Source of the DNA: an uncultured Oscillospiraceae bacterium
GTDB taxonomy: Bacteria; Bacillota; Clostridia; Oscillospirales; Acutalibacteraceae
Assembly (NCBI GenBank): GCA_900550315.1
Contig: URRK01000130.1
Span: 1-5,137 of the forward strand
DNA length: 5,137 bases
Reading direction: 5' to 3'
Shown here one piece after another: positions 1 to 5,137 of this stretch (positions within the stretch are counted from its first letter, which is position 1; each line of letters opens with the position of its first letter). Position numbers and translations under genes: made by a program. Under the pieces are notes generated by a model. It did not search any database, was not told the origin of the DNA, and saw only the letters and a list, made by a program, of their open reading frames with translations.

Positions 1-372
1 CTTATCGGATGAGGAAATGTACTTAGGGCTAAGCCGCGAAACCGCTTTAAAATGCTTTAATTTTGGCCCGCCTCCCCAGCCGTTCATTTCCCCTAAAAAC
101 CTTGTAAACACCAGCACAGTAACAGTGCAAAACCTTTTAGGGCCGCAGCAAACAAGCTGTTTTGTAATGAACCGTATTCAATTAAATAACGGCGAGCACA
201 CCCTTTTGGTGCCAAACAGCTACGCCGTTTACGTTGTAACAAGCGGCTTGGGCCAATTAATTGCCAAAAATTACACGCACAATTAAAAAAAGGTGATTAC
301 TTTTTTATACCGGCGGCCCTTATGGGTAAATTTAAGATTTTTGGCAGTTTAGAAATTATTGAATGTTATTAA
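1..372 (+). pseudogene. Class I mannose-6-phosphate isomerase-like C-terminal fragment, frameshifted
   Basis: This is the 3' end of a gene that enters from the left edge; the first whole codon starts at base 2. The reading frame runs LSDEEMYLGLSRETALKCF and on through a cupin-like beta-rich tail (FVMNRIQLNNGEHTLL) to a TAA at 284-286. One frame over, the conserved ending resumes at about 271-285 with LKKGDYFFIPAAL and finishes EIIECY-TAA at 370-372. That tail is typical of Firmicutes class I mannose-6-phosphate isomerases, zinc enzymes that interconvert mannose-6-phosphate and fructose-6-phosphate in the cytoplasm. Joining the halves needs one added base, for example in the A run 266-270 or the TT at 283-284. 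The metal-binding N-terminal part lies outside the window, so activity and exact substrate cannot be judged. It is the first gene of a two-gene unit with the kinase 19 nt downstream. Family call fairly secure; pseudogene status depends on the frameshift being real. Confidence 0.7.
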
Positions 373-377
373 GAGTT

Positions 378-383
378 AAGGGG
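378..383 (+). promoter_or_regulatory. Ribosome binding site AAGGGG fixing the GTG start of the kinase
   Basis: AAGGGG lies 8 nt before the GTG at 392-394. The GTG places the invariant N-terminal phosphate motif (GIDLGTTS) four residues after the start, as expected for FGGY kinases, so this site decides the start codon. It lies 5 nt after the stop of the upstream gene, consistent with one transcript for both. Confidence 0.75.
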
Positions 384-391
384 CGTACAAA

Positions 392-1667
392 GTGCAGGCA
401 GTTGGAATTGATCTTGGAACCACCAGTATTTGCGGCGTTGCCATAAATGTTGAAACCGGCTTGGTAGAACAGTCGCAGAACTTACCAAACGGCCAATTTT
501 TAAAAGGGGAACTGTTTGAAAAGCTGCAGGATCCCATTAAAATTGTAAACACCGCCCTTCAGGTTTTAACAAAGCTTTTAAGTGCGCAAACCGTTGCAAT
601 TGGCGTTACCGGGCAAATGCACGGCATTGTGTATTTAAACAAAAGCGATAAGGCTGTAAGCCCGCTTTACACCTGACAGGATGAACGCGGCAATTTGCCC
701 TACCGCTCTACCACCTACGCCAAGCATTTAAACAGCTACTCGGGGTACGGTAAAGTAACCTTTTTATAACCAACAGAATGGCGTTCGGCCGGCTCAGGCG
801 GTGGGCTACTGTACCATTCACGATTATTTTGTAATGCAGCTTTGTGGCTTAAAAGCGCCGGTAATTCACGCAACCAATGCGGCAAGCTTTGGCTGTTTCG
901 ATTTGGAAAATAACCGCTTTACTTACCCTTATAACCCCAAAATTGTAACCGATTATAGCGTTGCGGGGTTATATAGGGGAGTGCCCGTTGGCGTAGCAAT
1001 AGGGGATAATCAGGCCAGCGTTTTTTCTACCCTTGCGAACGAAAACAGTGTTCTTTTAAATGTGGGCACCGGCAGCCAGGTATCGGTAATAACCAAAAAC
1101 AAAATTGCCGGCCCGAATTTAGAGTGCCGCCCGTATTTTGAAAATAAATATCTTACCTGCGGCGCGGCTCTGTGCGGCGGTTGGGCCTTTGCGCTGTTAA
1201 AGAACTTTTACGCCGGGCTTTTAAAGGCAGCCGGCACAAACGCAACCGATATGTATAAAATCATGGACGAATTAGCTGCTTCTGCCGAGAGTACCGAACT
1301 TACCGTAGATACCCGTTTTGCCGGCACCCGGACCGACCCAACTGTTTGCGGCAGCATTGGCGGCATTACCGGCGGAAATTTTACGCCGCAAAATTTAACT
1401 CTTGCCTTTTTACAGGGCATGGCGCTGGAGCTTTACAATTTATACGCGCAAATGGGGGTCAAGCGGCAGGGCATTGTTGGTTCCGGTAACGGAATACGAA
1501 AAAACAAGGCCTTACAAAAGGCGTTTGAAAATAAATTTCGGGCCAAAATGCTTTTGCCAAACCATTTGGAGGAAGCTGCCTTTGGCGCCGCGCTGTTTGG
1601 GTTAATTTCTGCCGGGGTGTTTCAAAATGCTGCGCAAGCCCAAAAATTAATACGCTATAAAGCTTAA
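392..1667 (+). pseudogene. FGGY-family carbohydrate kinase (sedoheptulokinase/xylulokinase-like), broken by a TGA and a frameshift
   Basis: FGGY kinases phosphorylate sugars with ATP in the cytoplasm. Segment one (392-673) carries the phosphate motif GIDLGTTS (residues 5-12) and the sugar-site motif GQMHG (74-78). It stops at TGA 674-676 inside PLYT-stop-QDERG, where the family has Trp (TWQD), so a single TGG-to-TGA change explains it. The same frame continues to about 763, then a frame change in the T run 761-765 is needed to reach VGYCTIHDYF. The long 3' segment holds the catalytic Asp in GDNQAS (codon 1005-1007), the phosphate-2 motif NVGTGSQVS, the adenosine motif GSGNGIRKN and the EEAAFGAAL ending. 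Mended, it would be about 424 residues, near full family length. A product starting at GTG 801 would lack the N-terminal ATPase half and should be inactive. The close TWQD/GQMHG/CTIHDY pattern suggests sedoheptulokinase, but substrate is uncertain. Confidence 0.85.
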
Positions 1668-1702
1668 AAAACGCAGTCTGCTTTAAACAGACTGCGTTTT
1701 TT
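1666..1702 (+). terminator. Intrinsic terminator after the kinase, symmetrical
   Basis: A perfect 9-bp GC-containing stem, CGCAGTCTG (1672-1680) with CAGACTGCG (1688-1696), has a 7-nt loop and is flanked by six As (1666-1671) and six Ts (1697-1702). The A run overlaps the kinase TAA stop. Because the flanks are A6 and T6, it could stop transcription from either side. It is the best terminator in the window and remains intact although the genes before it are damaged. Confidence 0.92.
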
Positions 1703-1853
1703 AGCTGAGTTTGCACGGAAACGGGTTTGACAACACTTTTAGCTTTGCTCAGCCTAATGTCTAAATATACGCGTACAAATGAATACAAAACAGTAAACCT
1801 TTAGTGGCTAATTTAAAACCGGCAAGCTTTTTAGAGAGTAGTTGAGAAAACAT

Positions 1854-1884
1854 AAAAACGGCAACCCTCTAATGAGAATTGCCG
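1854..1884 (-). terminator. Intrinsic terminator of the tRNA-Ala transcript
   Basis: On the minus strand, just after the tRNA 3' end, the 6-bp stem CGGCAA/TTGCCG (1879-1884 with 1859-1864) encloses a second short CTC/GAG stem and is followed by five Us (plus-strand As 1854-1858). A T run at 1886-1890 on the other side gives it some function in the plus direction as well. Confidence 0.75.
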
Positions 1885-1889
1885 ATTTT

Positions 1890-1965
1890 TGGTGGAGCAT
1901 AGCGGGATCGAACCGCTGACCTCTACACTGCCAGTGTAGCGCTCTCCCAGCTGAGCTAATGCCCC
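1890..1965 (-). tRNA. tRNA-Ala, anticodon GGC
   Basis: Read on the minus strand, this is a 76-nt canonical cloverleaf: 7-bp acceptor stem GGGGCAT/ATGCTCC, D arm GCTC/GAGC, 5-bp anticodon stem CTACA/TGTAG with loop CTGGCAG (plus-strand 1928-1934), 5-nt variable loop, T arm AGCGG/CCGCT with loop TTCGATC, discriminator A and an encoded CCA at 1890-1892. The anticodon is GGC (plus-strand 1930-1932), reading GCC/GCU alanine codons. The acceptor stem has the G3-U70 wobble pair that is the main identity element for alanyl-tRNA synthetase. GCC is a common alanine codon in the neighbouring recJ and rel genes. It stands alone, with its own terminator and with two promoter-like units upstream, and is divergent to recJ. 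Confidence 0.97.
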
Positions 1966-1986
1966 AAATTTTTTAGTTGTTTTTAC

Positions 1987-2015
1987 TTGCCTTTCAACAA
2001 TAAATATGTTAACAT
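1987..2015 (+). promoter_or_regulatory. Upstream rightward promoter candidate for recJ-rel
   Basis: On the plus strand, TTGCCT (1987-1992), a 17-bp spacer and TAACAT (2010-2015) are arranged as in the leftward promoter, whose -10 it overlaps by two bases. Start would be near the GG at 2021-2022, with a leader of about 120 nt through the second repeat unit. It is the weaker of the two rightward candidates. Confidence 0.4.
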
Positions 2016-2034
2016 AAATAGGTTGAAATTGCAA
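2006..2034 (-). promoter_or_regulatory. Proximal promoter of tRNA-Ala
   Basis: On the minus strand, TTGCAA (plus 2029-2034), a 17-bp spacer and TAACAT (2006-2011) form a sigma-A-like promoter with a weak -35 and a 4-of-6 -10. A plausible start is the G at about 1998, giving a leader of about 33 nt before the mature tRNA. An A tract upstream of the -35 (T run 2038-2044 on the plus strand) could act as an UP element. Start site inferred, not shown. Confidence 0.6.
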
Positions 2035-2046
2035 GCATTTTTTTAC

Positions 2047-2075
2047 TTGCCTTGCGACAATAAATATGTTATCAT
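2047..2075 (+). promoter_or_regulatory. Proximal rightward promoter for recJ-rel
   Basis: TTGCCT (2047-2052), a 17-bp spacer and TATCAT (2070-2075, 5 of 6 to the -10 consensus) lie ahead of recJ. The predicted start at GG 2081-2082 leaves a leader of about 60 nt. An alternative -10, CATAAT at 2073-2078, would pair with TTGCGA (2052-2057) at a 15-bp spacing. The better -10 in this unit differs from the first unit by one A-to-T change, which strengthens it in the rightward direction only. Confidence 0.55.
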
Positions 2076-2094
2076 AATAAGGTTGAAAATGCAA
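2066..2094 (-). promoter_or_regulatory. Distal promoter of tRNA-Ala, exact 60-bp upstream copy
   Basis: On the minus strand, TTGCAT (plus 2089-2094), a 17-bp spacer and TAACAT (2066-2071) repeat the proximal promoter in the second 60-bp unit. Upstream lie two A-rich tracts (T runs at about 2098-2105 and 2108-2113 on the plus strand), a good UP-like context. Tandem promoters are common for stable RNA genes. A transcript from here would run through the proximal copy. Confidence 0.55.
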
Positions 2095-2125
2095 GTATTT
2101 TTTTTCATTTTTTAATTATTTGTGC

Positions 2126-2131
2126 GAAAGG
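2126..2131 (+). promoter_or_regulatory. Ribosome binding site of recJ
   Basis: GAAAGG lies 10 nt before the ATG at 2142, slightly longer than ideal spacing, with an A/T-rich stretch between. It supports ATG 2142 as the start; no better-placed alternative is seen. Confidence 0.65.
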
Positions 2132-2141
2132 TTTAAAATTT

Positions 2142-4175
2142 ATGGGGTTCAAACAATGGATTTTGCCACAATTGAATAAAGAGCTGGCCAACACCCTGGC
2201 CGAGGAATGTGGCATAGAGCCCTTTACCGCCTTAATTGCCGCCCAAAGGGGGTACGATGACCCCTTTGAGTTAGAGGTTTTTTTAGATGACGAGGTGCTG
2301 GAGACCGAACCGTTAGACCTGCCCGATATGCAAAAAGCGGCCGCGACCATTGGCGAGTTTGTTGCTAAGGGTAAAAAAATAACCGTTTTTGGGGATTACG
2401 ACTGCGACGGCGTGACCGCAACGGTTTTGCTGTATCGGTATTTAAAATCGGTTGGTGCGCAGGTAGACTATTATATTCCAAACCGCCTGTTGGAGGGGTA
2501 CGGGATAACCGAAAGCGCCATTGAGCAGCTGCACCAAAATAAAACCGAGCTGATTATAACGGTAGATAACGGCATTGCCGCCAACGGGCCGGTGGCGCGG
2601 GCAGCCGAGCTTGGCCTAACGGTTGTAATTACCGACCACCACCGCCAGCAGGGCTCGCTGCCGCAGGCAGCCGCCGTGGTAGACCCACACCGAGAGGATT
2701 GCCATTTGCCTTTTAAAGATTTTGCGGGCGTTGGAGTTGCTTTTTTGCTGGTTTGCGCCCTTTCGGGGAACGACCCGGCCTTTTTGGCCGAGGAGTACGG
2801 CGAGCTGGTTGCGCTGGGCACGGTGGCCGATGTAATGCCGCTGCTGCGAGATAACCGCAACCTTGTTAAATTGGGGCTTGCAAAGCTAAACCGGGAGCCC
2901 AGCCCCTGCTTTGCCGCTTTGGCGGCTGTGGCCGGGGTAAATCCCGGCGAGCTTACCGCCGGCAAAATTGCTTTTAGCCTGGCGCCGCGCGTAAACGCTG
3001 CCGGCCGTTTGGCAAACGCCGGGCTGGCCGCTAAGCTGTTGCTGACCGAAAATTTGCAGCAGGCCAGGCCTTTGGCCGAGCAGTTAGATGAACTAAACCG
3101 CGAACGCCACAGCTTAGAGCAGGAAATTACCAAAAAAGCGGCCGAAATTGCCGAGCAAAAGCGGCTGTACCAAAACCGGGTTATGGTTGTTAGCGGCCCC
3201 AATTGGCACGAGGGCGTGTTAGGCATTGCGGCGGCCCGGCTGGCCGAGCATTACGGCCGCCCCGTTATTTTGCTAAGCGAAAACAGCGAAACCGGCATTG
3301 CCAAGGGTTCGGCCCGCAGTGTTGGCAGCTTTTCAATTTTTAAAGCAATTGAAAGCGGCAAAGAAAATTTGCTAACCTTTGGCGGCCACGCGCAGGCTGC
3401 CGGCCTTTCATTACATATTACCAACATTCCGGCGTTTCGGCAAACGGTGAACGAATACGCCTTGGCCCAGCCGCTTTGCCTGCCGCAGCTTCGGGTAGAT
3501 TGCAAGCTGAACCCGGCGGCCATTAGCACCGACCTGCTTTTGGCGTTAGAGCCGTTAGAGCCCTTTGGCGTTGGCAACCCTACGCCGTTGTTTGGCCTAT
3601 TTGGTATGCGGCTGGATCGCATTACCGAAATTGGCGACGGTAAGCATTTGCGACTGCTGCTTTCTAAGGGCAACACCATGGTGGCCGCCGTGTTGTTTGG
3701 CACCGGGGCGGCGGAGTTTGCCTTTACGGTTGGCAGCGTTTTGGATGTTTTAGCAATTTTAAGAAAGAATACCTACAAGGGCGAAACCAAAATTAGCGTG
3801 CAGGTGCAGGATATTCGCCCTGCCGGGCTAAACGAGGAGCAGCGCCTTTTAGAACTGGAGCTGTACGACCGATTTGCAAACGCCGCCCTGCGGGAAAAAG
3901 ACGCCGAAAGCCTTTTATTTACGCGGCAGGATATGGCGCTGGTTTACCGCGGGATGCGCGGTGGGTTAAACAGCACCGAAAAGCTGCGGGCCAATTTGCC
4001 GGCTTTAAGCTGGGCTAAAATTGCCGTAATTCTTGAGGTACTGCAAGAGCTGAACTTAATTGCGCCTGCAAAGCAAAACGGCAAGCTGTTTTTTAAATTA
4101 ATCGAAGGCAGCAAAACAAATTTAGAAAATTCTAAGATCTACTGCGGCCTGCGGTCTTTCATTGCAGAGCAGTAG
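2142..4175 (+). CDS. recJ: Single-stranded-DNA-specific exonuclease RecJ
   Basis: RecJ degrades single-stranded DNA 5' to 3' in the cytoplasm, in RecF-pathway recombination, mismatch repair and stalled-fork processing. The 677-residue protein is complete. The DHH phosphoesterase core shows DYDCDG (85-90), TVDNG (140-144), the signature TDHH (164-167), AGVGVAFLL (195-203) and GTVADVMPL (226-234), which together supply the manganese-binding Asp/His residues. APRVNAAGRL (281-290) leads to a charged helical linker (about 305-345), then the DHHA1 domain with EGVLGIAAARL (357-367) and the GGH motif (414-416), and the OB-fold with EPFGVGNP (473-480). Residues from about 565 form the helical C-terminal region usual in Firmicutes RecJ, which is longer than the roughly 577-residue E. 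coli enzyme. It ends in TAG 4173-4175, and the rel ribosome binding site overlaps this stop. All expected catalytic residues are present and no frame damage is seen. Confidence 0.97.
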   Translation: MGFKQWILPQLNKELANTLAEECGIEPFTALIAAQRGYDDPFELEVFLDDEVLETEPLDLPDMQKAAATIGEFVAKGKKITVFGDYDCDGVTATVLLYRYLKSVGAQVDYYIPNRLLEGYGITESAIEQLHQNKTELIITVDNGIAANGPVARAAELGLTVVITDHHRQQGSLPQAAAVVDPHREDCHLPFKDFAGVGVAFLLVCALSGNDPAFLAEEYGELVALGTVADVMPLLRDNRNLVKLGLAKLNREPSPCFAALAAVAGVNPGELTAGKIAFSLAPRVNAAGRLANAGLAAKLLLTENLQQARPLAEQLDELNRERHSLEQEITKKAAEIAEQKRLYQNRVMVVSGPNWHEGVLGIAAARLAEHYGRPVILLSENSETGIAKGSARSVGSFSIFKAIESGKENLLTFGGHAQAAGLSLHITNIPAFRQTVNEYALAQPLCLPQLRVDCKLNPAAISTDLLLALEPLEPFGVGNPTPLFGLFGMRLDRITEIGDGKHLRLLLSKGNTMVAAVLFGTGAAEFAFTVGSVLDVLAILRKNTYKGETKISVQVQDIRPAGLNEEQRLLELELYDRFANAALREKDAESLLFTRQDMALVYRGMRGGLNSTEKLRANLPALSWAKIAVILEVLQELNLIAPAKQNGKLFFKLIEGSKTNLENSKIYCGLRSFIAEQ

Positions 4176-4179
4176 GGGG
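4174..4179 (+). promoter_or_regulatory. Ribosome binding site of rel, overlapping the recJ stop codon
   Basis: AGGGGG begins inside the recJ TAG (4173-4175) and lies 7 nt before GTG 4187. A second in-frame GTG at 4181 is only 1 nt from it, too close, so this site picks 4187. The overlap suggests that ribosomes ending recJ help start rel. Confidence 0.75.
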
Positions 4180-4186
4180 TGTGGTT

Positions 4187-5137
4187 GTGACAGAATACGC
4201 AGAAAAGTTAGAGGCTTTAAAAAAAATAATGCAAAAGCAGGGCGGTAATTACGATTACGGCTTGGTAGAACGCGCCTTTTATACCTGTGTAAACGCTCAC
4301 GAGGGGCAGGTTCGCCTTTCGGGGGAGGCGTATTACAATCACCCGTATCAGGTTGCCATTATTTTGGTGCAGCTGGGTATGGATAGCGAATCTATTGCGG
4401 CCGGGCTGCAGCACGATGTGCTGGAGGATACCGCCGTTACGCCGGAGGAACTGCAAAAGCAGTTTGGTAAATCGGTTTTTATGCTGGTAGACGGCGTAAC
4501 CAAGCTGGGTAAGCTGCCGCTTTCCAGTAAAGAGCAGCTGCAATCTGAAAACCTGCGGAAAATGCTTATTGCCATGGCGCAGGATATTCGCGTTATTATT
4601 ATTAAGCTGGCCGACCGGCTGCACAATATGCGCACCATAGACGCTAAGCCGGAACAGCGGCAGCGGGATATTTCGTTAGAAACGCTGGAGGTTTTTGCTC
4701 CCATTGCGCACCGCCTTGGTATTCGCGCCGTTAAAGAGGAGTTAGAGGACCTTGCCATTGCCCACTTAGACCCGGTTGGCTACCGCGAAATTGAGGAGCT
4801 TTTGCGGGTGCGAAAGCCCTACCGCGAAAAGTTTTTAAACGAAATTAAAACCCGCATTGCCAACCGCTTGGCCGAGGCCATGCCCGGTGTTAAAACCGAG
4901 ATTAGCGGCCGGGTTAAATCAATTAACGGCATTTACCGTAAAATGTATTTTCAAAACAAGAATTTTGATGAAATTTACGATGTTTACGCCGTTCGTGTGA
5001 TTACCGATACCGTAGCAAACTGCTACAACATTTTGGGGTTGATGCACGATATGTTTCGCCCTATACCCGGCCGATTTAAAGATTATATTTCTACCCCTAA
5101 GCCGAATTTATACCAGTCGCTGCACACAACCGTTTTA
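4187..5137 (+). CDS. rel: Bifunctional (p)ppGpp synthetase/hydrolase Rel, N-terminal 317 residues
   Basis: Rel makes (p)ppGpp from ATP and GTP/GDP on starved ribosomes and also hydrolyses it, controlling the stringent response. The frame stays open to the right edge; Firmicutes Rel is usually about 730-740 residues, so the synthetase end and the TGS, helical and ACT regulatory domains are missing here only because of the window edge. The HD hydrolase domain is complete in key residues: R43, H52, HDVLED (76-81) and DRLHN (143-147), so hydrolysis should be intact. The synthetase domain begins with GRVK (241-244), followed by YDVYAVRVI with D265 and R270, and RFKD (296-299). RFKD is the RxKD form found in bifunctional Rel/SpoT enzymes, as opposed to ExDD in synthetase-only RelA. 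It starts 11 nt after recJ in the same operon. In B. subtilis apt lies between these genes; here it does not. Confidence 0.96.
   Translation, partial: MTEYAEKLEALKKIMQKQGGNYDYGLVERAFYTCVNAHEGQVRLSGEAYYNHPYQVAIILVQLGMDSESIAAGLQHDVLEDTAVTPEELQKQFGKSVFMLVDGVTKLGKLPLSSKEQLQSENLRKMLIAMAQDIRVIIIKLADRLHNMRTIDAKPEQRQRDISLETLEVFAPIAHRLGIRAVKEELEDLAIAHLDPVGYREIEELLRVRKPYREKFLNEIKTRIANRLAEAMPGVKTEISGRVKSINGIYRKMYFQNKNFDEIYDVYAVRVITDTVANCYNILGLMHDMFRPIPGRFKDYISTPKPNLYQSLHTTVL

Larger units (their letters stand above)
1981..2100. repeat. Two tandem copies of a 60-bp promoter-containing element
   Basis: Copies 1981-2040 and 2041-2100 abut exactly and match at 53 of 60 positions by hand alignment without gaps; the seven differences fall mainly outside TTTTACTTGCC, ACAATAAATATGTTA and the GGTTGAAA/GCAAG blocks. 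Each copy has outer inverted arms CTTGC (1986-1990, 2046-2050) and GCAAG (2031-2035, 2091-2095), centred on the palindrome at 2010.5 and 2070.5. Inner arms TTTCAAC/GTTGAAA in copy 1 are symmetrical to within half a base. The pair fills most of the gap between tRNA-Ala and recJ. It is best read as a duplicated promoter/operator module; no open reading frame or mobile-element end is visible. Confidence 0.9.

Noticed and set aside
266..291. Programmed -1 frameshift in the isomerase gene
   Set aside because: The in-frame heptamer is C AAA AAT, not a standard slippery site, no stimulatory hairpin is seen, and the partner gene is clearly mutated.
674..676. TGA might encode Trp or selenocysteine in this organism
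   Set aside because: recJ and the kinase itself use TGG for Trp, no other in-frame TGA is seen in about 1,000 codons of recJ and rel, and the kinase has a second lesion that recoding would not mend. A nonsense mutation is simpler.
1703..1754. GCTGAG/CTCAGC inverted arms after the kinase terminator
   Set aside because: Arms are only 6 bp with a loop of about 39 nt and no T run or internal pairing, so chance is likely.
1727..1760. Perfect -35 TTGACA at 1727-1732
   Set aside because: No acceptable -10 lies 16-19 bp downstream, and it would point only at the tRNA terminator and the antisense side of the tRNA.
1885..1965. Integration site at the tRNA 3' end
   Set aside because: No partial copy of the tRNA 3' end and no integrase is found in the window.
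1831..2094. Minus-strand open frame with GALAQLGERYTGSVEVSGSIP
   Set aside because: This is the well-known spurious translation across a tRNA gene; the frame covers tRNA-Ala, its terminator and the repeat region and has no protein-family support.
2471..3226. Long minus-strand open frame inside recJ (251 codons)
   Set aside because: It is a shadow of the GC-rich recJ coding frame, rich in Ser/Ala without domain motifs, and recJ explains the sequence fully.

Overview
The window looks like chromosomal DNA from a low-to-moderate GC Gram-positive bacterium, most likely a clostridial member of the Bacillota. The reasons are a Firmicutes-type recJ directly upstream of a long bifunctional rel gene, a 1-CCA-2-encoded tRNA, strong purine-rich ribosome binding sites, A/T-rich promoters, GTG starts and hairpin-plus-U terminators. 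Genus cannot be read from the sequence.

Left part (1-1702): a two-gene sugar-phosphate operon on the plus strand that appears to be decaying. The 3' end of a class I mannose-6-phosphate isomerase-like gene (to 372) is followed 19 nt later by an FGGY carbohydrate kinase (392-1667), closest in style to sedoheptulokinase/xylulokinase. The first has one frameshift near its end. The second has a TGA where the family has a conserved Trp, plus a frameshift about 90 bp later. A strong symmetrical terminator (1666-1702) closes the unit. The next 150 bp (1703-1853) hold nothing I can support.

Middle (1854-2141): a tRNA-Ala(GGC) gene on the minus strand with its own terminator, separated from the divergent recJ gene by a regulatory region made of two tandem copies of a 60-bp element (53 of 60 bases identical). 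Each copy has TTGC -35-like elements on both strands, each 17 bp from a -10, and the two -10s overlap in a palindrome. The region therefore reads as a duplicated bidirectional promoter that could drive the tRNA leftwards and recJ-rel rightwards.

Right part (2142-5137): recJ (single-strand-specific 5'-3' exonuclease, complete, 677 residues) and, 11 nt later, the first 317 residues of rel, the (p)ppGpp synthetase/hydrolase, cut by the window edge. They form an operon linking DNA repair to the stringent response. The apt gene that sits between them in Bacillus subtilis is absent. No lesions are seen in about 3 kb of recJ-rel, which makes the three lesions clustered in the left operon look like real decay rather than uniform sequencing error.
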